64,000 nucleotides of DNA, from positions 582,774-646,773 of the forward strand of contig CAVPFA010000006.1 in assembly GCA_963703655.1 (NCBI GenBank), read 5' to 3'. Positions 29,004-38,670 of the stretch are shown piece after piece; the stretch's first letter is position 1, and each line of letters starts with the position of its first letter. The position numbers and the translations under genes are program-made. The notes below the pieces were generated by a model that saw only the letters and a list, made by a program, of their open reading frames with translations, was not told where the DNA came from and ran no database searches. Source of the stretch: CAVPFA01 sp963703655 (GTDB taxonomy: Bacteria > Actinomycetota > Acidimicrobiia > Acidimicrobiales > Bog-793).

Positions 29004-30431
29004 TCACTCCTCGATCGCGGACATGACGTGCTTGATCCTCGTGTAGTCCTCGAACCCGTACATCGAGAGGTCCTTGCCGTAACCCGAGTGCTTGAATCCG
29101 CCGTGGGGCATCTCGGCGACGATCGGGATGTGGGTGTTGATCCATACGCAACCGAAGTCGAGCCGCTTTGCCATCCGCATCGCCCGGCCGTGGTCTCGTG
29201 TCCAGACCGACGAGGCCAGGCCGTACTCCACCCCGTTCGCCCAGGCGACCGCCTGCTCCTCGTCCGAGAAGCGCTGCACGGTGATGACCGGCCCGAAGAT
29301 CTCCTGCTGGATCATCTCGTCTTCCTGCCAGAGGTCGGTGACGACGGTCGGCTCGAACAGGTAGCCGCGCTCGCCGTACCGGTGGCCGCCTTGCAGCACG
29401 CGGGCGTGGTCGGGCACCCGGGCGAGCATGCCGCTCACGCGTTCGAGCTGCACGGGGTTGTTGAGCGGCCCGTAGTCGGCGTCCTCGACGTCGGTGCCGC
29501 CAGTCTTGGTGGCGCGAGCCTGCTCGGCGAGAGCCTCGGCGAAGTCGGCGGCGACCTTCGGCCCGGCCAGCACTCTCGTCGCCGCCGTGCAGTCCTGGCC
29601 GGCGTTGAAGTAGCCCGCGGCCGCGATGCCCGCCGCGGCCTTCTCGAGGTCGGCGTCGTCGAAGACCACTACCGGAGCCTTCCCACCCAGCTCGAGGTGC
29701 ACGCGCTTCAAGTCGGCCGCGGCCGCGGCGGCGACCTCCCTGCCCGCTCGCACGCTGCCGGTGACCGAGACCATGGCTGGGGTCGGGTGCGTGACGAGGG
29801 CGCGACCAGTGTCCCGGTCGCCGCAGATCACGTTGAAAACGCCGGCGGGCAGGTGCTCGGCCATGATCTCGGCCATCAAAAGCGTGGAGACCGGAGTCGT
29901 GTCCGACGGCTTGAGGACGACACTGTTGCCGGCGGCGATCGCAGGCGCCCACTTCCAGACCGCCATCATCATGGGGTAGTTCCACGGAGTCACCTGCCCG
30001 CAGACTCCGACTGGCTCTCGGCGGATCATGGAGGTGTGACCCGCCAGGTACTCGCCGGCGGACCGGCCCTCGAGCACCCGCGCGGCGCCGGCGAAAAAGC
30101 GGATCTGGTCGACCATCGGCGGCACCTCCTCGCTCATCGTGAGTCCGAGTGGCTTGCCGGTGTTCTCGGACTCGGCGCTCACCAGCTCCTTGGCACGGGC
30201 TTCGATCCCGTCTGCTATGCGGAAAAGGGCGAGGCTGCGTTCGGAGGGCGTCGCGTCGCGCCAGGCCCCGAACGCCTCCGCCGCGGCCGCGAACGCCCTG
30301 TCGACGTCCACCTCCCGAGAAAGCGGCGCCTGCGCGAACGGCTCGGCGCTGCTGGGATCTATGAGGGTGGTGGTCTCGCCCGAGGCGGTGTCGACGTACT
30401 TGCCGTCGACGAAGTTCTGAAGGGTTCGCAT
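29004..30431 (-). CDS. NAD-dependent aldehyde dehydrogenase (aminobutyraldehyde type)
   Basis: Aldehyde dehydrogenase superfamily enzyme of 475 residues. The catalytic cysteine is in FNAGQDCTAATRV, the general base glutamate in HLELGGKAPVVV, and the cofactor pocket includes TPWNYPMMM and the VSVTGSVRAG block. GQDC in place of GQVC is common in gamma-aminobutyraldehyde dehydrogenases, and the neighbours (PuuB-like oxidase, GabT, Lrp) support oxidation of an amine-derived aldehyde such as 4-aminobutanal. The ATG at 30,431 (RTLQNFVDGKYV) is the standard N-terminus. It is divergent from the oxidase with a 62-base spacer. Confidence 0.88.
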   Translation of the reverse strand: MRTLQNFVDGKYVDTASGETTTLIDPSSAEPFAQAPLSREVDVDRAFAAAAEAFGAWRDATPSERSLALFRIADGIEARAKELVSAESENTGKPLGLTMSEEVPPMVDQIRFFAGAARVLEGRSAGEYLAGHTSMIRREPVGVCGQVTPWNYPMMMAVWKWAPAIAAGNSVVLKPSDTTPVSTLLMAEIMAEHLPAGVFNVICGDRDTGRALVTHPTPAMVSVTGSVRAGREVAAAAAADLKRVHLELGGKAPVVVFDDADLEKAAAGIAAAGYFNAGQDCTAATRVLAGPKVAADFAEALAEQARATKTGGTDVEDADYGPLNNPVQLERVSGMLARVPDHARVLQGGHRYGERGYLFEPTVVTDLWQEDEMIQQEIFGPVITVQRFSDEEQAVAWANGVEYGLASSVWTRDHGRAMRMAKRLDFGCVWINTHIPIVAEMPHGGFKHSGYGKDLSMYGFEDYTRIKHVMSAIEE

Positions 30432-30493
30432 GCGCTGATCCTCGCAGATTCGCGAGTGCCCGACAACCGCCAAACACCAAGGCCACAACCCCA

Positions 30494-31927
30494 ATGAGCT
30501 CTACTAGCGTGCACGCGGTGACGTCGTCGACCGCACCCTCACCCGCCTCTGGAACCGCCTACCGCGAGCTCTCGTACTGGTTCGACAGCCTGCCGTCTCC
30601 CGTCCGCCAACGGCCCGGGCTCGAGGGAGATCTCGAGGTCGACGTCGCCGTCGTCGGAGCGGGCTACACGGGCCTTTGGACCGCCTACTACCTCTCGAAG
30701 TCCGATCCCTCGATCCGGGTGGTCGTTCTCGAGCGCGAGACCGCAGGCTTCGGCGCGTCGGGCCGCAACGGCGGCTGGTGCTCGGCGCTGTTCGCAACTT
30801 CTCCCGCCAAGCTCGTCCGCACCTACGGCAAGGCGGCTGAGGAGACCCTGCGAAGAGCCCTCGAGGAGACCGTCGACGAGGTGGGTGCGGTGACGGCAGA
30901 GGAGGGCATCGACTGCCACTACCGCAAGGCCGGCACGGTGATGCTCGCCCGCAACGCCGCGCAGCTGCAACGGGCACACCAAGAGGTCGACGAGGCACGG
31001 TCGCTCGGCGTCGGCGAGGGGGACCTGAGGCTCCTGAGCGCGCCCGAGGCGAGGGAGCTCGTCGGCGCGACCCAGGTTCTCGGCGCCACCTACACCCCGC
31101 ACTGCGCCTCCATTCATCCCGCGCGGCTCGTGCGGGGTCTGGCGGAGGTCGTCGAGCGACTCGGCGTCCGGGTCTTCGAGCAGACACAGGTCCTCGAGAT
31201 CCACCCGGGAAGCGTCGTGACGTCCCACGGCACGGTCCGAGCCGACGCCGTCGTGCGAGCGACCGAGGGGTTCAGCGCGCAGCTGCCCGCGGCACACCGG
31301 GACGTGATCCCGTTCTACTCGCTCATGATAGCGACCGATCCGATCGAATCCGGCGCCTTAGAGGAGATCGGCCTGCGGAACGGCGAGACCTTCAACGACC
31401 TCCGTCACCTCGTCATCTACGGCCAGCGCACGCCCGACGGCCGGATCGCGTTCGGCGGCCGAGGCGCTCCCTACCACTACGGCTCGCGCATCGAGCCGGG
31501 CTTCGACCGCGACCGCCGGATGCACACGCTCATCCACGAGACGCTCGTCGACCTGTTCCCGGCGCTGGCCGGGACGCGCGTCACGCACCGGTGGGGGGGC
31601 CCGCTGGGCATAGCCCGGGACTGGCACCCCTCGGTCGGGTTCGACCGCACGACGGGGCTCGGTTGGGCCGGCGGCTACGTCGGCGACGGTGTGGCGGTGA
31701 CCAATCTCGCCGGCCGCACGCTCGCCGCGCTCGTGACGGGCGTCGAGAACGAGCTCACCGGCCTGTGCTGGGTCGGTCACCGCTCACCGCGCTGGGAGCC
31801 CGAACCGCTCCGATGGATCGGCGTCAACTCCGCGCTTACGGCGATGGGTACGGCCGATCGCGCCGAGCGGCGGTCGGGGCGGCCTTCCCGGGTGGCGACG
31901 GCGATGGGCAGGCTCGTCGGGGGCTAG
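30494..31927 (+). CDS. FAD-dependent amine oxidoreductase (PuuB-like)
   Basis: Flavoprotein of the D-amino-acid-oxidase fold resembling gamma-glutamylputrescine oxidase. The ADP-binding motif DVAVVGAGYTGLWTAYYL is at residues about 50-67, the flavin loop is GFGASGRNGGW, and the C-terminal GYVGDGVAVTNLAGRTLA block contacts the cofactor. About 477 residues. Placed between an aminobutyraldehyde-type dehydrogenase and GabT, it likely oxidises a primary amine to an aldehyde with release of peroxide and ammonia. An ATG at 30,494 and a GTG at 30,518 are both possible starts; the family domain begins well after either. Confidence 0.85.
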   Translation: MSSTSVHAVTSSTAPSPASGTAYRELSYWFDSLPSPVRQRPGLEGDLEVDVAVVGAGYTGLWTAYYLSKSDPSIRVVVLERETAGFGASGRNGGWCSALFATSPAKLVRTYGKAAEETLRRALEETVDEVGAVTAEEGIDCHYRKAGTVMLARNAAQLQRAHQEVDEARSLGVGEGDLRLLSAPEARELVGATQVLGATYTPHCASIHPARLVRGLAEVVERLGVRVFEQTQVLEIHPGSVVTSHGTVRADAVVRATEGFSAQLPAAHRDVIPFYSLMIATDPIESGALEEIGLRNGETFNDLRHLVIYGQRTPDGRIAFGGRGAPYHYGSRIEPGFDRDRRMHTLIHETLVDLFPALAGTRVTHRWGGPLGIARDWHPSVGFDRTTGLGWAGGYVGDGVAVTNLAGRTLAALVTGVENELTGLCWVGHRSPRWEPEPLRWIGVNSALTAMGTADRAERRSGRPSRVATAMGRLVGG

Positions 31928-31980
31928 GTCCGATACCGTTCTATCCAAGACTGGTATTGAGGCTAGGCCTGCCAGTCTGC

Positions 31981-33339
31981 TCAGAGCGCCCGAACCGCCT
32001 TCTCGAGGACCGAGAGTCCCTCGGCGAGCAGGTCGTCGGACATCACGAGGGGCGGAACGATCCGCACCACGTTGTCGTAGGTGCCTGCCCTCAACAAGAT
32101 GACGCCTTCCGAGTGGCAAGCGGCGAGAACCTTCGAGGTCGCGGTGACGTCGGGCTCCTTCGTCCGCTTGTCGCTCACGAACTCGATCGCGGCCATCGCG
32201 CCGATGACGCGAAGCTCCCCTACAGCCGGCACCTCGTCGGCGAGGTTCCCGAGGCGAGCTTTGAAGATCTCACCCATCTGTTGAGCGCGCTCCACCAGGC
32301 CACGGGTCTCGATCTCCGACAGAGCGCCGAGCGCTGCGGCGCACGAGACCGGGTTGCCGCCGAAGGTGGTGCCCAACCCGCCGGGATGGATGGCGTCCAT
32401 GATGTCGGCTCTCCCCGTGACGCCGCCGATCGGAAGACCGCCGCCGAGGCCCTTGGCCGTTGTAATGAGGTCGGGGACGACGCCGAAATGCTCGCAGGAG
32501 AACAACCTCCCGGTCCTCCCCATGCCGGACTGGATTTCGTCTGCGATGAAGACGATCCCGTGCTCCTGGCAGTACTCGGCGAGGCGCGAGAGGAACCCCG
32601 CGGCAGGGATGATCACGCCACCCTCGCCCAGCACCGGCTCGACGAGCAGGCACGCGATCCTGTTGCCGCCGATCTGCTTGTCCATCGAGGCGATCGCCAG
32701 GTCCGCACACGCCTCGCCACACAACTCGGACGACGCGCCGGCGACACATCGGTAGGGATAGCTGAACGGCATGCGGTAGATCTCGGAGGCGAACGGGCCG
32801 AACCCCGACTTGTACGGCATCGCCTTGGCGGTCAGCGACATCGTGAGCAGGGTCCGGCCGTGGAAGGCGTGGTCGAATGCGACGACGGCCTGGCGACCGG
32901 TGAAGGATCGGGCGATCTTCACGGCGTTCTCGATGGCCTCGGCTCCCGAGTTGACAAAGAAACTCCGTTTCTCGGCCGTGCCCGGGGTGAGCGCATTCAG
33001 CCGCTCCGCGAGGGTGATATAGCTCTCGAAGCCCGTGACCTGGAAGCAGGTGTGGGTGAAGGCCCGCACCTGCTCGGTGACGGCCTCGACGACCAGAGGT
33101 GCACTCGACCCCACGTTCAGCACCGCGATGCCGGCGCCAAGGTCGATGAACGAGTTGCCGTCGACGTCGACGACGATGCCGCCCGAGGCCCGCGCCGCGA
33201 AGATCGGCATCGTGGTGCCCACGCCGGCCGGCACCGACGCCTTCCTGCGGGCGGTGAGCTCCAACGACCTGGGACCGGGGATGGAGGTCCGGATCTGTCG
33301 CGCCTGGGGGACCTCGCCGGTTTCCACCACGATCACCAC
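31981..33339 (-). CDS. gabT: 4-aminobutyrate aminotransferase
   Basis: Class III aminotransferase, most like GABA:2-oxoglutarate transaminase (EC 2.6.1.19). The PLP lysine is in ITTAKGLGGGLP, preceded by VFIADEIQSGMGRTG, and SGAEAIENAVKIAR marks the cofactor phosphate site. The N-terminus has the GabT-typical IPGPRSLEL stretch. I chose a GTG near 33,339 because GabT proteins begin a few residues before the QARQIRTSIPGP segment. An ATG at 33,426 is in frame but would add about 30 unmatched residues and crowd the divergent Lrp gene. Product is succinate semialdehyde. Confidence 0.87.
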   Translation of the reverse strand: MVIVVETGEVPQARQIRTSIPGPRSLELTARRKASVPAGVGTTMPIFAARASGGIVVDVDGNSFIDLGAGIAVLNVGSSAPLVVEAVTEQVRAFTHTCFQVTGFESYITLAERLNALTPGTAEKRSFFVNSGAEAIENAVKIARSFTGRQAVVAFDHAFHGRTLLTMSLTAKAMPYKSGFGPFASEIYRMPFSYPYRCVAGASSELCGEACADLAIASMDKQIGGNRIACLLVEPVLGEGGVIIPAAGFLSRLAEYCQEHGIVFIADEIQSGMGRTGRLFSCEHFGVVPDLITTAKGLGGGLPIGGVTGRADIMDAIHPGGLGTTFGGNPVSCAAALGALSEIETRGLVERAQQMGEIFKARLGNLADEVPAVGELRVIGAMAAIEFVSDKRTKEPDVTATSKVLAACHSEGVILLRAGTYDNVVRIVPPLVMSDDLLAEGLSVLEKAVRAL

Positions 33340-33506
33340 CTGTCGCTCGGGCGAATGCGCCGCCCTCGGGCCAACGTCGTTCGCGCTGATTCGATCGTCG
33401 TGGAGCTTACCGACGACGGATTCCATTGACAAATGGCACCTCGAATGTGACAATAAGCCGATTTCGCACAGGCCAGCGGCAAGAGCCGGAGGGGGCTCCC
33501 AGGGCA

Positions 33507-34028
33507 GTGACCAGTTCTGACAGGGTCGTGCGGGCCAATTCCGAGAGCGGCCGGCCCTCTCGTCGGGCGACCCCGCCCGGGACCTCGCTCGATGACGTGT
33601 CGAGGCAACTCGTCGAGGAGCTCCAGCGAGACGGCCGGCGCTCTTACGCGGCGTTGGCCGAGACGGTCGGGCTTTCGGAGGCGGCGGTGCGTCAGCGTGT
33701 CCGACGCCTGCTCGACGACAACGTCATGCAGATCGTCGCCGTGACCGATCCGCTCACCGTCGGGTTCACCCGCCAGGCGCTCGTCGGGATCCGCGCCGAC
33801 GGGAATTTGCGGGACATCGCCGACAAGCTGGCGGGACTCGCCGAGCTGGAGTACGTCGTTGTCTGTGCGGGTTCGTTCGACATCCTGGTCGAGCTCGTGT
33901 GCGAGGACGACGAGCACCTCCTGCGGGTCCTCGACGACTCGATCAGAAGCATCGAAGGTGTACGGGAGGCGGAGACCTTCGTCTACCTCCGCCTCGTCAA
34001 GCAGACCTACTCATGGGGGACTCGATGA
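33507..34028 (+). CDS. Lrp/AsnC-family transcriptional regulator
   Basis: Small regulator with an N-terminal winged helix-turn-helix (LVEELQRDGRRSYAALAETVGLSEAAVRQRVRRLL) and a C-terminal RAM ligand-sensing domain (YVVVCAGSFDILVELVC). It lies between divergent gabT and the co-directional aminotransferase, so it probably controls both in response to an amino acid or GABA. The GTG at 33,507 is chosen for its GGAGGGGG stretch upstream; an in-frame ATG at 33,426 lies inside the gabT promoter region. With this start it is 173 residues, normal for the family. It ends overlapping the region just before the next ATG. Confidence 0.87.
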   Translation: MTSSDRVVRANSESGRPSRRATPPGTSLDDVSRQLVEELQRDGRRSYAALAETVGLSEAAVRQRVRRLLDDNVMQIVAVTDPLTVGFTRQALVGIRADGNLRDIADKLAGLAELEYVVVCAGSFDILVELVCEDDEHLLRVLDDSIRSIEGVREAETFVYLRLVKQTYSWGTR

Positions 34029-35390
34029 CCACCGCTCAATTCCAAGCCGCAGCGCGCCGTCACCTCTGGATGCACTTCACCCGGATGGGAGCCTTCGACG
34101 AGAACCGGGACATCCCGGTAATCGATCGCGGCGAGGGCGTCTACGTCTACGACAGCGACGGCAAGCGCTACCTCGACGGGCTCTCTGGGCTGTTCGTCGT
34201 CCAGGTAGGCCACGGGCGCGTCGAGCTGGCCGAGGCCGCCCTACGCCAGGCCTCGAAACTGGCGTACTTCCCCGAGTGGGGCTATGCGCACACGCCGGGC
34301 GTCGAGCTCGCGGATCGCCTTGCCCGGCTCGCTCCTGCTGACCTCAATCGCGTGTTCTTCACCACCGGAGGCAGCGAGGCCGTCGAATCGGCGTGGAAGC
34401 TTGCCCGCCAGTACTTCAAGCTGACCGGCCAACCGTCCCGATACAAGGTCATCAGCCGCAATATCGCGTATCACGGGACCACCCTCGGAGCACTCTCGAT
34501 TACGGGCATCCCCTCGGCGCGTCAACCCTTCGAGCCGCTGGTGCCCGGGGCGCGGCAAGGTGCAGAACACGAACCGGTACCGCTGCCACGATTGTGCGCA
34601 CCTGAGCTCTTGCACTCTCCGGTGCGCGGAGGACATCGCCCGTCAGATCGAGTACGAGGGACCCGAGACCGTCGCCGCAGTGTTCCTCGAGCCGGTTCAG
34701 AACTCCGGTGGATGCTTCGTGCCGCCGCCCGGGTACTTCGAGCGGGCGCGCGAGATCTGCGACGAGTACGGGGTGCTGCTCGTGTCCGACGAGGTCATCT
34801 GCGCCTTCGGCCGCATCGGGGAGATGTTCGGCTGTGACCGTTACGGCTACGTCCCCGACATCATCACCTGCGCGAAGGGCATGACGAGCGGCTACTCCCC
34901 GATCGGCGCCATGATCGCCTCCGACCGGCTCATGGAGCCCTTCCTGAGCGGCACCGCGACGTTCGCCCACGGCGTCACCTTTGGCGGCCACCCGGTCTCA
35001 TCCGCAGTCGCGCTCGCCAATCTCGATCTGTTGGAGAACGAGAAGATCCTCGAGAACGTGCGCGACAACGAGGGCGCCTTCCGCTCGACGCTGGACAAGC
35101 TGAACGACCTCCCGATAGTCGGTGACATACGCGGCGCCGGGTTCTTCTACGGGATCGAGCTCGTCCGCGACAAGGCGACCAGAGCCACCTTCACCAACGA
35201 CGAGTCGGAATGGCTCCTGCGCGGCTTCCTCTCGCCTGCGCTCTTCGACGCCGGCCTGGTCTGTCGCGCTGACGACCGCGGCGACCCGGTCATCCAGCTC
35301 GCCCCGCCGCTCATCTGCGGCCAGCGCGAGTTCGACGAGATCGAACGGATCCTCAGGTCCGTCCTGACCGAAGCGTGGGCGATGCTCTGA
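34025..35390 (+). CDS. class III aminotransferase (omega-amino acid type), frameshifted
   Basis: PLP-dependent class III aminotransferase of about 455 residues after repair. The N-terminal half contains FTTGGSEAVESAWKLARQY; the C-terminal half has LLVSDEVICAFGRIG and the lysine motif IITCAKGMTSGYSP. Coding changes frame at about 34,547-34,553 in a run of G (CCCGGGG): deleting one G joins PFEPLVPG to KVQNTNRYRC. Directly after the junction comes a cysteine cluster CHDCAHLSSCTLRC (about residue 185), uncommon in this enzyme family. It follows the Lrp gene with a four-base overlap, suggesting co-regulation in putrescine, GABA or beta-alanine use. Confidence 0.83.
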
Positions 35391-35479
35391 CAGAGGGCCC
35401 TCGCTCGCGGGCCCGCCAGGCGCCATGATGAGGTCCGGGTGACTGAGGTCCGGGGAATCTGGGCGCTGGGAGAAGCTCG

Positions 35480-36382
35480 ATGGGCTACGTGCTGAACCAC
35501 TGGTCGTGGGACCCGTTCTTCTTCGTGGCCGTCGCGATCGGCCTTGCGCACGAGGCCGGCCTGCGTCATCTGGCGGCGCGTTCGGTGCCGGCCCGGACGG
35601 CCACCAGGCGGAGACGCTCGCTCTACTTCTACGGCGGCCTCGTGGTCCTGCTGGTCACGGTCCAGTCACCGATCGACTACTGGTCCGACTACTACTACTG
35701 GGTCCACATGATCCAGCACCTGCTGCTCATGTTCGCAGCGCCCTCGCTCATCGTCGTCGGCGCTCCCTGGCTCCCCCTCCTCCACGCCCTCGGTGTCCGG
35801 GCGCGTCGGGCCGTGCTGCGAGGCCTGCTGGTGTCGTCCTGGTCGGCGCCGCTGCGAGCCGCCGGCCGCTTCCTCGTCCGGCCCTGGACCGCCATCGTGT
35901 TGTTCAACGTCGCGATGGTGATCTGGCACGTCCCGGCGCTGTTCGACCTCGCCTACCGCAACCAGACGGTTCACATCTGGCTGATGCACGGGAGCTTCTT
36001 CGCGACGGGGATGCTGTTCTGGCTGCAGTTCATACCGTCGTACCCGTTTCGGCGCCGCCTCGCGCCGACGGGCCAGATCACCGCCTTGTTCGGCACGAAC
36101 CTCGTGATGTTCGTGCTCGCGATCTCCCAGAGCATCTTCGCGCCCACCTCGTGGTACCCGGTCTATTCGCACTTGGCCGGAGTCACCCTGTCGCCGGTCG
36201 CAAGCCAGCAGATCGGCGCGGGGATCCTCTGGGTCTGCGGCGACATCTGGTGCTTCCCGGCCATCGTGGTCGCGATCCGGCGTCTCATGGACGCCGACGG
36301 GTTCGACGGAGCGCTCGACCGGTTCATGCGACGAGAGGCGCGTACGTCCGAGCTGGCGAGGAGGGCCGCCGGCCGAGGGTGA
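35480..36382 (+). CDS. ctaG: cytochrome c oxidase assembly factor CtaG-type membrane protein
   Basis: Seven-helix membrane protein of the CtaG/caa3 family found in actinobacteria and Bacillus, needed for assembly of the copper centre of cytochrome oxidase. Typical blocks are HMIQHLLLMFAAPSLIVVGAP, the IVLFNVAMVIWHVPALFD helix and LMHGSFFATGMLFW, whose histidines are conserved. The C-terminus is a basic cytoplasmic tail. The ATG at 35,480 follows a GGGAG ribosome-binding site. It is 300 residues long. No oxidase subunit genes are in the window. Confidence 0.86.
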   Translation: MGYVLNHWSWDPFFFVAVAIGLAHEAGLRHLAARSVPARTATRRRRSLYFYGGLVVLLVTVQSPIDYWSDYYYWVHMIQHLLLMFAAPSLIVVGAPWLPLLHALGVRARRAVLRGLLVSSWSAPLRAAGRFLVRPWTAIVLFNVAMVIWHVPALFDLAYRNQTVHIWLMHGSFFATGMLFWLQFIPSYPFRRRLAPTGQITALFGTNLVMFVLAISQSIFAPTSWYPVYSHLAGVTLSPVASQQIGAGILWVCGDIWCFPAIVVAIRRLMDADGFDGALDRFMRREARTSELARRAAGRG

Positions 36383-36549
36383 GCCGGGGGGGTCCGGGAC
36401 ACGCGTCTCCGTTTCGGGGACCGTGCCGGCGGTAGGCTCTGGCCCCGTGCCGGGCGCCCACCACCTCGTGCATCTCCTGCTCCTCGCGCAATCGAGCACG
36501 GGCCACGCGCTCGGCGCGACAGAGCAAGATCACGTTCTTCCAGGCGATC

Positions 36550-37392
36550 GTGCTCGGGCTGATCCAGGGTGTGACCGAGCTGTTCCCGATATCGAGCCTC
36601 GGTCACACCGTTGTGTTCCCGGCGCTTTTCGGTTGGCACAACCTCGTCGCGTCCGAGAGCAAGCCCGAGTCGTTCTGGCTCGCGTTCGTCGTCGCGCTCC
36701 ACGTCGGGACGGCGGTCGCCCTTGTCGCGTTCTTCTGGAGGGAGTGGGTTGCCATCGTCCGCGGCTTGGTCCACTCAGCTCTCACCAGGTCGATCACGAC
36801 GCCGGCCGAGAGGCTCGGATGGCTGCTGGTGGTCGCGACGATCCCGGCCGGCATCACCGGGATCGCATTAGAGCACCTGCTCCGGGTGCTTTTCTCCAAG
36901 CCCCTTGCCGCGTCGATCTTCCTCGTGGTCAACGGCGTGATCCTCTTCGGGGGAGAAGCTGCCCGCCGTCGCGCCGAGCTCCGGGAGCAACGTGGCCATG
37001 TGCCGCCGCGGGAGCTGAAGACGCTCGATTTCAAGGAGGCGGGCGTCATCGGGACGGCGCAGGTGCTGGCACTGTTCGCAGGCATCAGCCGCTCGGGAAT
37101 CACGATCGTGGCGGGGCTTCTTCGCGGGCTGGACTACGAGGACGCGGCCCGTTTCTCGTTCCTGCTCGCAACGCCAGTGATCCTGCTCGCAGGGCTCTAC
37201 AAGATCCCGGACCTGCTCGGACCGCTCGGGAACGGCGTCCGGAGCCAAGCTCTCGTAGGCGCTCTGTGCGCCTTCGCGGCTGCCCTCGTCTCGGTCCGGT
37301 TCCTCACCCAGTACTTCAAGACGCGAACCCTGTGGCCTTTCGGGCTGTACTGCCTCGTGGCGGGCACGGCCTTCATCATCCGCTTCGCCTGA
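36550..37392 (+). CDS. uppP: undecaprenyl-diphosphatase (BacA/UppP family), start uncertain
   Basis: Membrane phosphatase that recycles undecaprenyl pyrophosphate for cell-wall synthesis and gives bacitracin tolerance. Motifs are GLIQGVTELFPISSLGH near the N-terminus and the second signature FAGISRSGITIVAGLLRG with its catalytic arginine/serine. Several membrane helices follow. The only in-frame start is the GTG at 36,550, but homologous coding (ITFFQAIV) clearly begins about 24 bases earlier with no ATG, GTG or TTG before a TAG at 36,433. The true start may be a rare codon or may have been lost through an indel. Confidence 0.85.
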   Translation: MLGLIQGVTELFPISSLGHTVVFPALFGWHNLVASESKPESFWLAFVVALHVGTAVALVAFFWREWVAIVRGLVHSALTRSITTPAERLGWLLVVATIPAGITGIALEHLLRVLFSKPLAASIFLVVNGVILFGGEAARRRAELREQRGHVPPRELKTLDFKEAGVIGTAQVLALFAGISRSGITIVAGLLRGLDYEDAARFSFLLATPVILLAGLYKIPDLLGPLGNGVRSQALVGALCAFAAALVSVRFLTQYFKTRTLWPFGLYCLVAGTAFIIRFA

Positions 37393-37485
37393 GTCGATCT
37401 CTCGACCCTGCGGCGGGCGCCGACCAGAAGCTCGATGATCCGGGGCGCCGGCGGCGATTTGGCGCGAGAACCCTAGGCTGATCCC

Positions 37486-37974
37486 ATGGCCATCTACGAC
37501 GTCCCCATACGCTCCCTTCAAGACGAGCAGCTCGATCTGCACAGCTTCGAGGACAAGGCGGTCCTCGTAGTCAACGTTGCGTCACTTTGCGGGCTGACGC
37601 CGCAGTACTCCGGTCTCGAGAGTCTTCAAGAGAGATACAGCGATCGCGGATTCACCGTCCTCGGGGTCCCCTGCAACCAGTTCGGTGCGCAGGAACCGGG
37701 CTCGGCCGGCGAGATCGAGGCTTTCTGCTCGACGACCTACGGGGTCACGTTCCCCATGACCGAGAAGCTCGAGGTCAACGGGGCGGATCGCCATTCTCTG
37801 TACGCGGAGCTGACCCAGGTCGCCGACGCCGAGGGGAACGCGGGCGACATCCAGTGGAACTTCGAGAAGTTTCTGGTCGCTCCCGGGGGTCGGTCAATCG
37901 TCCGTTTCCGACCGACGACCGAGCCAGATGCACCTGAAGTCGTGGCGGCAATCGAGGCGGCGCTGCCCGGCTGA
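37486..37974 (+). CDS. glutathione peroxidase-family thiol peroxidase
   Basis: Peroxidase of the glutathione peroxidase family, 162 residues. The peroxidatic cysteine is C35 in NVASLCGLTPQY; the glutamine and tryptophan of the catalytic tetrad are in VPCNQFGAQEPG and IQWNFEKFLV. Bacterial members usually use thioredoxin or other thiols instead of glutathione, and actinobacteria mostly lack glutathione, so the name reflects family only. It stands alone between UppP and the release-factor-like gene. TAGGCT sits six bases before the ATG, which may be a -10 box of a leaderless message. Confidence 0.9.
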   Translation: MAIYDVPIRSLQDEQLDLHSFEDKAVLVVNVASLCGLTPQYSGLESLQERYSDRGFTVLGVPCNQFGAQEPGSAGEIEAFCSTTYGVTFPMTEKLEVNGADRHSLYAELTQVADAEGNAGDIQWNFEKFLVAPGGRSIVRFRPTTEPDAPEVVAAIEAALPG

Positions 37975-38031
37975 GCTCCGGGCCAGGGCAGCCAGGCAAA
38001 GAACCGCGTCCGTCCGAACAAGCTTCGCCGA

Positions 38032-38457
38032 GTGCCAGATCCGACCGACGATCTCTTCGTGACGAGGTCGCTCACCATCCCGTCGGGCGAGCTGCGGTGG
38101 CGCTTTTCCGGGAGCGGGGGACCCGGTGGCCAACACGCGAACACCTCCAATACCAAGGTGATGCTGACCTGGAACGTCGAGGCGTCCGGTGCGACGACCG
38201 AGCCCCAAAAGGCGCGGCTGATCGAGCAGCTCGGCCCAATCGTACGGATCTTCGCCGCTGACGAGCGCTCCCAGACGCGCAACCGGGACCTCGCCCTCGA
38301 GCGGCTGCGCGACAGGGTGAGGGCCGCTCTCGCAGTCCGCTCACCCCGACGGCCAACTGCGCCGACGAAGTCCTCCGTCAATCGAAGACTCGACGAGAAA
38401 CGGCAGCGATCGGACCGGAAGGCCGAGCGGCACGTTGGCCGAGACCTGGAGGATTAG
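38032..38457 (+). CDS. arfB: peptidyl-tRNA hydrolase ArfB (ribosome rescue factor)
   Basis: Release-factor-like protein that frees stalled ribosomes. It has the catalytic GGQ at residues 32-34 within GSGGPGGQHANTSNTKV and a lysine/arginine-rich C-terminal tail (KSSVNRRLDEKRQRSDRK), which in ArfB enters the empty mRNA channel. At 141 residues it lacks codon-recognition domains, as expected for ArfB/YaeJ. The start is a GTG at 38,032. It forms no obvious operon. Confidence 0.9.
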   Translation: MPDPTDDLFVTRSLTIPSGELRWRFSGSGGPGGQHANTSNTKVMLTWNVEASGATTEPQKARLIEQLGPIVRIFAADERSQTRNRDLALERLRDRVRAALAVRSPRRPTAPTKSSVNRRLDEKRQRSDRKAERHVGRDLED

Positions 38458-38670
38458 GCTCTGAGCAGGTTGTGTGCCGGTTACCTCGGAAATTGCGCAC
38501 CCTCGAGGCCCGTAGGCGTCTCACGCCGAGCGCATCAGTAGTCAAGGGCCAGCTCAGCACGGCCGATATTCTCGGGTGAGCCTTCGAGACAGCAGAAGGA
38601 CCTCGTCGGGACAGCGGATCCAACCGTTCTGAGCACGTTGATCACGCTTTGTCCGACAGGGAGCGCGCGA

